Source of the DNA: Amycolatopsis mongoliensis
Lineage (GTDB): Bacteria; Actinomycetota; Actinomycetes; Mycobacteriales; Pseudonocardiaceae
DNA length: 64,000 nt
Direction of reading: 5' to 3'
Assembly (NCBI RefSeq): GCF_030285665.1
Contig: NZ_CP127295.1
Coordinates: 5,580,001 to 5,644,000 of the forward strand
Below are positions 7,276 through 14,732 of the stretch, one piece after another (within the stretch, counting starts at the first letter, position 1; every line of letters begins with the position of its first letter). The notes beneath the pieces are model-generated. The model did not search any database, was not told the DNA's origin, and saw only the letters and a list, made by a program, of their open reading frames with translations. The translations under genes and the position numbers were made by a program.

Positions 7276-8844
7276 ATGCGGGGAGACGGGCTGGCCGGGG
7301 GCGAGGGCGGCGCGGAACGGCTCGCCGAGCTGATCCCGGCGGCACTGCGCGGAATGGCGGCGGGAGTCGCCGAACGCGGCGGCCCGGTACCGGCCGGCGG
7401 ACCGGCAGCGGTGGCGGCGGCGCTGGTTGCCGAGCGTGGCGAGTTCGAGCCGGCCGCCGCGGTGCCGAACGGCGTGCCAGTGCCGGCCTCGGCCGGCGGG
7501 CACCGAGCCCCTCCCGCCTCGGCTTCGCCTGCCGCGCCGGTCGGTGGCCGCGCCGCCGAAGCCGCCCCGGTCGTGAGCGGTGCGCTGCCCCGTGCGGGCG
7601 TCGGCGCCGAGGCCGCGCTGGAAGAGCTGAGCCGCCTGCTCGCCGCGGGCTCGGCCGATCCCGCCGATCCCGCCTGCGCCGCCCACCTGCACTGCCCGCC
7701 GCTCGCCGTGGCCGTGGCCGCCGATGTCGTCGCCAGTGCCCTCAACCCCTCCATGGACTCCTGGGACCAGGCGCCCGTCGCCAGTGAGCTCGAGCGCGAG
7801 TTCACCGCCGGAATCGCCCGATTGTGTTACCCCCGCGCGGAAGCGCCCGACGCCGTCGTGACCACCGGCGGCACCGAGTCCAACCTGCTCGGCCTCCTCC
7901 TGGCCCGCGAACGCGACCCCCGGGTCCAGCCGGTCTGCGGTGCCAACGCCCACCACAGCGTCGCCCGCGCCGCCTGGCTGCTCGGGCTGCCCGCGCCGGT
8001 CGTCGTCCCGTGCGAAGGCGACCGCATGCTCCCCGGTGCCCTCGCCCGGGTCCTCGCCCCGGGAAGCGTCGTCGTCGCGACCGCGGGCACGACCAACACC
8101 GGCACCCTCGACCCGCTGCCCGAGATCGCCGCGGTCTGCCGCCGCGCCGGGGCGCGGCTGCACGTCGACGCGGCCTACGGCGGCACCGCCCTGTGCAGCG
8201 ACACCCTGCGCCCGAAGCTCGCCGGGCTGGAGCTGGCCGACTCCGTCGCGCTCGACCTGCACAAGTTCGGCTGGCAGCCGGTCGCCGCCGGGCTCTTCGC
8301 CGCCCGCGACGCCGCCGACCTGGCCGCGCTGACCGTCCGGGCCGAGTACCTCAACGCCGACGACGACACCGAGGCCGGCCTGCCCGACCTGCTCGGCCGC
8401 TCGATCCGGACGTCCCGGCGGCCGGACGCGTTCCGGATGGCCGTCACCGTGCGCGCGCTGGGCACCGACGGGCTCGGCGCGCTCGTCGAACGCTGCTGCG
8501 CCACCGCGACGGAGGTCGCCGGGCGGGTCGAGGACCACCCGGGGCTCCGGCTCTGGGGCGCGCCGGAACTGTCCACCGTGGTGCTGCGGCCGGTCGTCGC
8601 CGACGAGACCGGCGACGACGAGCTCGTCGCCCGCGTCCGCCGCGCGCTCCTGGAAGCGGGCACCGCCGTCATCGGCCGCGCCGCGCTCCCGACCGGGCCC
8701 GGTGGCGCGCCGCAGCTGTGGCTCAAGCTGACCCTGCTGCACCCGCACACCACCGCCGAGGACTACCTCCCGCTGCTCGACCGGATCGCCGCCACCGCCG
8801 GCGCCGAGCTCGTCGCCGACCGGGAAAGCCCGGTCGCTTCGTGA
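7276..8844 (+). CDS. PLP-dependent amino acid decarboxylase, siderophore type (DesA-like)
   Basis: 522-residue group II decarboxylase. Visible motifs: TGGTESNLLGLLLARER, the cofactor-stacking AHHSVARAA, VDAAYGG, and PLP-binding Lys330 in DLHKFGWQPVAAG. The family makes cadaverine from lysine or diaminopropane from diaminobutyrate; which one cannot be decided here. An Ala/Pro-rich insert of about 45 residues (about 57-100) with no clear fold lengthens the N-terminus. First gene of an iron-box operon. Its stop overlaps the next GTG, and the following genes hydroxylate and join amine building blocks, so it should supply the diamine. Confidence 0.9.
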   Translation: MRGDGLAGGEGGAERLAELIPAALRGMAAGVAERGGPVPAGGPAAVAAALVAERGEFEPAAAVPNGVPVPASAGGHRAPPASASPAAPVGGRAAEAAPVVSGALPRAGVGAEAALEELSRLLAAGSADPADPACAAHLHCPPLAVAVAADVVASALNPSMDSWDQAPVASELEREFTAGIARLCYPRAEAPDAVVTTGGTESNLLGLLLARERDPRVQPVCGANAHHSVARAAWLLGLPAPVVVPCEGDRMLPGALARVLAPGSVVVATAGTTNTGTLDPLPEIAAVCRRAGARLHVDAAYGGTALCSDTLRPKLAGLELADSVALDLHKFGWQPVAAGLFAARDAADLAALTVRAEYLNADDDTEAGLPDLLGRSIRTSRRPDAFRMAVTVRALGTDGLGALVERCCATATEVAGRVEDHPGLRLWGAPELSTVVLRPVVADETGDDELVARVRRALLEAGTAVIGRAALPTGPGGAPQLWLKLTLLHPHTTAEDYLPLLDRIAATAGAELVADRESPVAS

Positions 8845-10124
8845 GGCGCCACCACCTGGCGGGCATCGGGATCGGGCCGTTCAACCTCTCGCTCGCGGCG
8901 CTGGCCGCCGGGGTCGACGGACTGGACGCGGTGTTCTTCGACGCCCGCCCGGAGTTCCGCTGGCACCCGGGCCTGCTGGTCGAGGGCGCGACGCTGCAGG
9001 TGCCGTTCCTGGCCGACCTGGTGACGCTGGTCGATCCGACCAGCCCGTTCTCCTTCCTCAACTACCTGCGCGACCGCGGCCGGCTGCTGCCGTTCTACTT
9101 CGCCGAACGGTTCCACCCGCCGCGCGCCGAGTACGACGACTACGGCCGGTGGGCCGCGGCCCGGCTGCCGTCGTGCCGGTTCGGCCACGAGGTCACCGGA
9201 GTCCGCTGGGACCCGGGCGAAGCGGCGTTCGAGCTGACCGTCGCCGGGACCGAGCCGCTGCTCGCGGACGCCGTCGTGCTCGGCGTCGGCACGGTGCCGT
9301 CGGTGCCGGAGCCGTTGCGCGCCCTGGTCGAAGAGCCCGGTGTCCCGGCGGTGCATTCGGCCGACTACCTGACGCACCGGGAAGAGCTCCTGGCCGCCGA
9401 GAGCGTCACCGTGGTCGGATCCGGGCAGTCGGGGGCCGAGGTGGTCCTCGACCTGCTGCGCTCGCGGTCCACTGTGGACGGGCTGCGCTGGCTCGCGCGG
9501 ACCCCGGCGTTCGCGCCGATGGAGTACTCGAAGCTCGGGCTGGAGCAGTTCACCCCGGACTACACGGCGTACTTCCACGGCCTGCCCGAAGCGGTCCGCG
9601 ACCGGCTCCTGCCCGCGCAGTGGCAGCTCTACAAGGGAATCGACACCGAGACGATCGGCGCGATCCACGACGAGCTCTACCGCCGCAGCATCACCGGCCC
9701 GCCGGGAGCGGTGCTGACCCCGGGCGTCGAGGTCGTCACGGCGTCCCTTGTGGACGGTGCGATCGAACTCGGGCTCCGGCACGCGCAGCAGGGCCGGGAC
9801 GCCACCGTCCGGACCGCCGCCGTCGTCGCGGCCACCGGCTACGCGGAGACCCCGACCGGGCCGCTGCTGGCCGGGCTCGGCGACGCCGTCCACCGCGACC
9901 GGCTGGGGCGCCTCGAAGTCGGCACCGACTACCGCGTCGCCCTCGACGTGCCCGGCCCGCTGTTCGTGCAGAACGCGGAACGGCACACCCACGGCCCCGG
10001 CGCGCCCGACCTCGGCCTCGGGGCCTGGCGGGCCGCCGTGATCCTCAACGCCGTGTGCGGCAAGACCGTGCACGCCCTGCCCGACCGCACCGCCTTCACC
10101 ACCTTCGGCCTGGAGGACCAGTGA
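8841..10124 (+). CDS. Lysine/ornithine N-monooxygenase family (diamine N-hydroxylase)
   Basis: 427 residues, FAD- and NADPH-dependent flavoenzyme that adds the N-OH later used in a hydroxamate. The FAD fold starts with GIGIGPFNLSLAALA; the NADPH site is VVGSGQSGAEVVLDLL; the late ATGY segment closes the flavin site. In desferrioxamine-type pathways this enzyme acts on cadaverine. The GTG at 8841 sits in a GTGA overlap with the decarboxylase, and its own stop overlaps the next start in the same way. Carries a GTCCACTGTGGAC palindrome (9467) and a variant (9743). Confidence 0.93.
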   Translation: MRRHHLAGIGIGPFNLSLAALAAGVDGLDAVFFDARPEFRWHPGLLVEGATLQVPFLADLVTLVDPTSPFSFLNYLRDRGRLLPFYFAERFHPPRAEYDDYGRWAAARLPSCRFGHEVTGVRWDPGEAAFELTVAGTEPLLADAVVLGVGTVPSVPEPLRALVEEPGVPAVHSADYLTHREELLAAESVTVVGSGQSGAEVVLDLLRSRSTVDGLRWLARTPAFAPMEYSKLGLEQFTPDYTAYFHGLPEAVRDRLLPAQWQLYKGIDTETIGAIHDELYRRSITGPPGAVLTPGVEVVTASLVDGAIELGLRHAQQGRDATVRTAAVVAATGYAETPTGPLLAGLGDAVHRDRLGRLEVGTDYRVALDVPGPLFVQNAERHTHGPGAPDLGLGAWRAAVILNAVCGKTVHALPDRTAFTTFGLEDQ

Positions 10125-11860
10125 CCCTCGACGAGGCGGCCGCCTGGCGCGCGGCCGGTGCCCTGATCGTGCACAAGATGCTCGGTGAGCTGTCCTACGA
10201 GCACATGCTGGAGCCGGTCGCCGACGGCGATGCCTGCCGGCTGGAGCTGCCGGGCGACGTCGTCTACACGTTCCGCGCCCGGCGCGGCGCCTTCGAAGCG
10301 TGGAGGGTCGTACCGGGCACCGCCCGGCGGTCCGGCGAGCCGGCCACCGACCCGCGCACGCTCGTCGTGGACGCGCGGGAAGTCCTGGGGCTCAGCGGGT
10401 TGCGCCTGGCGGACGTCCTGGCGGAGCTGACCGCGACGGTCGCCAACGAGGCCGCCCGCCTGCGCCGTGCCCCGACGGCCGCCGAATTGTCCACAATGGA
10501 CTACAATGTCGCCGACGGCCACCTGACGGGACACCCGCGGCTGGTGCTCAACAAGGGCCGCGTCGGGTTCTCCGCGCGCGACCGCGCGAGCTACGCCCCG
10601 GAAGCCGGCGCCGAACTGCGGCTGCGCTGGTTCGCCGTCCACCCTTCGCACGCCGAGTTCCGGTGCGTCGGCGAGCTGAGCCGGGACGCCCTGCTGGACG
10701 CCGAACTCGGCGCCCAGCGAGCGGAGTTCGCGGCGCGGGCTCCGGAGGACTACGTCTGGGTGCCGGTGCACCCGTGGCAGGCCGACGAAATCCTCGGCAC
10801 GCTCTACGCCGCCGAGCTCGCCACCGGGGTCATGGTCGACCTCGGGGAGAGCGCCGACGCGTACCGGCCGCACCAGACGGTCCGGACCCTGGCCAACGTG
10901 AGCGCGCCGGGCCGGCACGACGTCAAGACCGCAGTGTCGGTGCGGAACACGCTCGTCTACCGCGGGCTGAACTCGGCGGCCACGCTCGCCGGGCCGTCGG
11001 TGACGTCGTGGCTGCGCCGGATCAGCGCCGCCGACCCGCTGGTCAGCGAGAAGTACCGGTTCGGGTTGCTCGGCGAGGTGGCGAGCGTCTCGGTCAAGCA
11101 CCCGTTGTTCGGGCACCTGGACGAGCTGCCGTACCGCTTCCACGAGACGCTGGGGGCGTTGTGGCGCGAGCCGCTCGTCGCGCAGCTGGCCGAGGGGGAG
11201 CGCGCGATTTCGTTCGCCGCACTGCCTTATCGCGGCCCCGACGGCGTTTCGCTGTTGTCGCACCTGATCGGCGGCGGCGACCCCGAGGCGTGGCTGACAC
11301 GGCTGTTCGACCTGCTGCTCACGCCGTTGCTGCAGTGGCTGCTGCGCCACGGCGTCGGGTTCTGCCCGCACGGCCAGAACCTCGTCCTGGTCGTCGACGC
11401 CGCCGGGTTCCCGCAGCGGGTGCTGATCAAGGACTTCGCCCAGGGCGTCGACCTGCTCGACGAGCAGCTGGAGAGCTACGAGTCGCTCCCGCCCGAAGCG
11501 GCGGCGGACATGCTGCGCTGGCCCGCGCACCTCCTGGCCCAGTCGCTGTTCAGCTCGGTGTTCTCCGGGCAGTTCCGGTTCTGGGCCGAGGTCCTGCTCG
11601 ACGAGCTGGGCCTCGCGCGGGCGCGGTTCTGGGCGCCGGTGCGGGAGGTCGTCGGCCGCTACCGCGACGAGAACCCGGACGTGGCCGCGCGCTTCGACGC
11701 GTGCCGCCTGTTCGCGCCGGACGTCGAGCGCGTCACGCTCAACCGAGAGCACTTCGCCGGTCAGGGTTTCGACAAGGTGGAGCGCGACGACGAGTTCGAC
11801 GTCCGCTGGGGCCGGGTGCCGAACCCGCTGCACGCCCCGGATCCCGGCGGGGCGTGGTGA
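10121..11860 (+). CDS. IucA/IucC-type NRPS-independent siderophore synthetase
   Basis: 579-residue ATP-dependent ligase that adenylates a carboxylate and joins it to an amine or hydroxylamine. The ATP loop GHPRLVLNKGRVGFS is recognisable, although the family's usual second HP is replaced by LVLN. VPVHPWQADEI follows, then SVRNTLVYRGLNSAAT, and the FhuF-like second half has PHGQNLVLVV with VLIKDF. It could oligomerise or cyclise hydroxamate units, as DesD does. GTGA overlaps on both sides show strict coupling within the operon. Which subtype (A, B or C) it belongs to is not decided. Confidence 0.9.
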   Translation: MTLDEAAAWRAAGALIVHKMLGELSYEHMLEPVADGDACRLELPGDVVYTFRARRGAFEAWRVVPGTARRSGEPATDPRTLVVDAREVLGLSGLRLADVLAELTATVANEAARLRRAPTAAELSTMDYNVADGHLTGHPRLVLNKGRVGFSARDRASYAPEAGAELRLRWFAVHPSHAEFRCVGELSRDALLDAELGAQRAEFAARAPEDYVWVPVHPWQADEILGTLYAAELATGVMVDLGESADAYRPHQTVRTLANVSAPGRHDVKTAVSVRNTLVYRGLNSAATLAGPSVTSWLRRISAADPLVSEKYRFGLLGEVASVSVKHPLFGHLDELPYRFHETLGALWREPLVAQLAEGERAISFAALPYRGPDGVSLLSHLIGGGDPEAWLTRLFDLLLTPLLQWLLRHGVGFCPHGQNLVLVVDAAGFPQRVLIKDFAQGVDLLDEQLESYESLPPEAAADMLRWPAHLLAQSLFSSVFSGQFRFWAEVLLDELGLARARFWAPVREVVGRYRDENPDVAARFDACRLFAPDVERVTLNREHFAGQGFDKVERDDEFDVRWGRVPNPLHAPDPGGAW

Positions 11861-13161
11861 CGGCGTTCGCGCGCCCGGCCGGACCGCGGTCCCTGGCCGA
11901 CCGGCGCGCGGCGGCGTCCGCGGGGGCGGCGGTGCTGCGCGGTGTCCTCGCGGAAGACGGCGCGCGGCTGCTCCTGCTGGTGCCGGACCCGCACGCCCGG
12001 TTCGCGGCCGTCGAGCTGGCCGCGCCGTTCGCCGCTTCGGCGCTGACCGACGGCTACGGCGTGTGCAGCTACGTCTTCGCGTGGACGCCCGGCCGTGACC
12101 CGCTGCCGGCGTCGGGCACGCTCGGCCGGTACCTCGAAGGCTTCGGCGACCTGCGGATGCGCCCGGACGCGGCGACCGCGATCCCGCTGGGCGACCGGAC
12201 GTGGGCGGTGGTGTGCGACGCGGAATGGCCGTCCGGGCAGGTCGCGGAGCTCGCGCCGCGCGCGGTGCTGCGCGCCCAGCTCGAGGCGTTGGAGGGCCTC
12301 GGGTTGGTGCCGTCGGTGGGTATCGAGCACGAGGTGGTGTTCAGCGACTCCTCGGGACCGCTCACCGCGCACGGTGTCGACTACGCGCTCGGCGGCACCG
12401 AACGCTTGGCGCCGCTGCTGCGCGACCTGCGGGTGGCGCTGGACGAAGCCGGGCTGGGTGTCGAGTCCGCCCGCGCGGAGTGCCACCCGGGCCAGTACGA
12501 GGTGGTGCTGCGCCACCGCGACGCGCTGGCCGCGTGCGACGACGTCCTGCTGCAGCAGCTGATCGTGCGCCGGGTCGCCGCACGCCACTCCGTCCATCCT
12601 TCGTACCTGGCCGCTCCTTCGTCCGGGCAGGGGAACTCCGGGCACGTCCACCTGTCACTGTCCGCTGTGGACGGATTCGAACCGGACCTGCTGGGCGGGT
12701 TCCTGGCGGGCGTGGTGCGTGACGCGCGGGCGTTGACGGCGGTGTGGGCGCCGACGTGGAACAGCTACGTGCGCCTGCGGACGGCACCGTTTTCCCCACG
12801 CGAGGTGCGCTGGGGCCACGACGACCGGACGGCGTCGGTGCGCGTCGCGGGGCCGGCGGGCAACCGCCGGCTGGAGTTCCGCTTCGCCGGCGCCGACGCG
12901 CAGCCGCACCTGGTCGTCGCGGCGTTGCTGGCGGCCGGGCGGTGCGGACTCGAAGAAGCCCTGACGCCGCCTCGCCCGGGGGCGGTGGCCGACCGGCTGG
13001 CGACCTCGCCGTGGGCGGCGCTGTCGTCGATGGACCGGGTGGGGGAGTTGCTGGGCGCGGACGTGGCGGCCCAGCTGACGGCGTTGCTGACGGAGGAGAT
13101 CGAGACCGGCCTCGACACGGTGACGGACTGGCAGCGCGCCCGCGGCGCCCTGCGTTCCTGA
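11857..13161 (+). CDS. Glutamine-synthetase-like ligase in siderophore operon
   Basis: 434 residues. The second half shows glutamine synthetase type I catalytic features: metal ligands in GIEHEVVF and in AECHPGQYEV, the ATP/glutamate motif GNSGHVHLSL, the loop TWNSYVRLR, and the closing RRLEFRFAGADAQPHLVVAALLAA. The N-terminal third diverges. It is far from a housekeeping GlnA and closer in style to gamma-glutamyl-amine ligases such as PuuA or GlnA3. The GTGA overlap with the siderophore synthetase ties it to that pathway. A likely role is ATP-dependent acylation of the N-hydroxylated diamine with glutamate or another acid. This role is inference. Confidence 0.85.
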   Translation: MTAFARPAGPRSLADRRAAASAGAAVLRGVLAEDGARLLLLVPDPHARFAAVELAAPFAASALTDGYGVCSYVFAWTPGRDPLPASGTLGRYLEGFGDLRMRPDAATAIPLGDRTWAVVCDAEWPSGQVAELAPRAVLRAQLEALEGLGLVPSVGIEHEVVFSDSSGPLTAHGVDYALGGTERLAPLLRDLRVALDEAGLGVESARAECHPGQYEVVLRHRDALAACDDVLLQQLIVRRVAARHSVHPSYLAAPSSGQGNSGHVHLSLSAVDGFEPDLLGGFLAGVVRDARALTAVWAPTWNSYVRLRTAPFSPREVRWGHDDRTASVRVAGPAGNRRLEFRFAGADAQPHLVVAALLAAGRCGLEEALTPPRPGAVADRLATSPWAALSSMDRVGELLGADVAAQLTALLTEEIETGLDTVTDWQRARGALRS

Positions 13162-13169
13162 TCCCGCCG

Positions 13170-13223
13170 GTTCGTGAAGGCCGCCACGAGAACCCCGAGT
13201 CCCTCATGGCGGCCTTCACGAAC
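13170..13223. terminator. Perfect 17-bp hairpin between convergent genes
   Basis: Left arm 13170-13186 (GTTCGTGAAGGCCGCCA) and right arm 13207-13223 pair perfectly around a 20-base loop. It follows the siderophore operon by 8 bases and precedes the end of the opposite FAD oxidase gene, so it can stop transcription from both sides. The GAAGGCCGCC core recurs in the repeat at 26271-26361. Confidence 0.8.
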
Positions 13224-13262
13224 TTCGGGCCGGGCCCTCCACCCCGGCCGCCGCGCCGTGCG

Positions 13263-14651
13263 TTACGCCGGGCGGATGTTCTGGTTGATGTGGAACACGT
13301 TCTCCGGGTCGTACCGCCGCTTGACCGACGCCAGCCGCGCGTAGTTGCCGCCGTAGGAGGCCTTAACCCGGTCCTGCCCCTCCTCCATCATGAAGTTGAC
13401 GTACGCCCCGCCGGCCGAAGTCGGGTGCAGCTCCTCCCAGTAGTCCCGCGTCCACCGGGAAATCGCCTCGGCGTTGGCCGGCGACGGGTCGACCCCCACG
13501 ATCACGCCCGACCACCCGCCGGACCGGTGCGGGAACGCCGTCGCGTCCGCGGCCACCCGGCTCGCCGCTCCGTCGATCGGGTACAGGTGCATCGACGAGT
13601 GCATGCTCGGGAGGGCCTCGCCGTGCTTGAGGTGGATGTCGATCGCCGCGTCGGAGATCTCGTGGAACACGTCCGCCCGCCAGTACCACTGCAGCCCGGC
13701 CGGGTACAGCCCGTCGAACGCGGCCTGCAGCGCCGTGTACGGCATGTCGTGCAGGCCGACCAGCAACGGCGAACCGAACGAGCGCACCGGCGCCAGCACC
13801 TCGTCGGCCTTGTCGTGCGCACCCGTGTAGCACCAGACGATGCCGCACGCCTTGCGGCCCCACAGCTCCTCCGGGAACGGCGGCGCCGGCGGAACCGTCA
13901 GCAGGCCGAACCAGCCGCTCAGCTCTTCGGGCAGCGACGGCAGCAGCTCGCGGTACCAGCGCAGCACGTCCGGGGTGTCGCCCAGGTCGTACAGCACCGG
14001 GCCGCCGATGACCGTGCCGCGCTCGCCGATTTCGTGGCAGCGGAAGGTGAACGACGTGACGACGCCGAAGTTGCCGCCGCCACCGCGCAGGGCCCAGAAC
14101 AGGTCGGGGTGCGAAGACTCCGAGGCGTGCACGAACGAACCGTCCGCGAGGACGACGTCCGCGCCGAGCAGGTTGTCGATCGTCAGGCCGAACCGCCGCG
14201 TCAGGTAGCCGATGCCGCCGCCGAGCGTCAGCCCCGCGACGCCGGTCGACCCGACGATGCCCGAGGGCGTCGCCATCCCGAACGCGACCGTGGCGTGGTC
14301 GACGTCGCCCCAGGTGCAGCCCGCGTCGGCGCGCACGGTGTGGTTCACCGGGTCGACGGTGGTGCTGCGCAGCTCGGACAGGTCGACGACCAGCGCGCCG
14401 TCCGCGACGCCGAGACCGCCCGCGTTGTGGCCGCCGCCGCGCACCGCGAGGTCCAGGCCCTGCGCGCGCCCGTAGCGGACGCAGGCGATGACGTCGGCGG
14501 CGTCGCGGCAGTAGGCGATCGCGGCCGGCCGCTTGTCGATCATGGCGTTGTACACGGCGCGGGCCTCGTCGTAGCCCGGGTCGGCCGGCGTGATCAGGTC
14601 TCCGCGCAGCGTGGCGGCCAGTTCTTCGTGCGGCAGAGCGGTGGTGGTCAT
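13263..14651 (-). CDS. FAD-linked oxidase (berberine bridge enzyme-like)
   Basis: 462 residues: PP-loop FAD domain, substrate domain and a short C-terminal BBE segment (YDPENVFHINQNIRP). The histidine in RGGGHNAGG is the expected 8-alpha covalent FAD site. The usual second attachment cysteine is absent (GSTGVAGLTLGGG), so only single attachment is predicted. No signal peptide. Homologues oxidise sugars, alkaloids or polyketide intermediates; the substrate here is unknown. The gene lies 81 bases downstream of a large regulator on the same strand and may be its target. Confidence 0.88.
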   Translation of the reverse strand: MTTTALPHEELAATLRGDLITPADPGYDEARAVYNAMIDKRPAAIAYCRDAADVIACVRYGRAQGLDLAVRGGGHNAGGLGVADGALVVDLSELRSTTVDPVNHTVRADAGCTWGDVDHATVAFGMATPSGIVGSTGVAGLTLGGGIGYLTRRFGLTIDNLLGADVVLADGSFVHASESSHPDLFWALRGGGGNFGVVTSFTFRCHEIGERGTVIGGPVLYDLGDTPDVLRWYRELLPSLPEELSGWFGLLTVPPAPPFPEELWGRKACGIVWCYTGAHDKADEVLAPVRSFGSPLLVGLHDMPYTALQAAFDGLYPAGLQWYWRADVFHEISDAAIDIHLKHGEALPSMHSSMHLYPIDGAASRVAADATAFPHRSGGWSGVIVGVDPSPANAEAISRWTRDYWEELHPTSAGGAYVNFMMEEGQDRVKASYGGNYARLASVKRRYDPENVFHINQNIRPA

Positions 14652-14732
14652 GGTGCCCCTCTCGGTTTTCCCGTTCCCGAGCAGAACGTAGGCACCCGGC
14701 GTTCGCGCAGCGTTCGGTCCGTTTCCCGCAGG

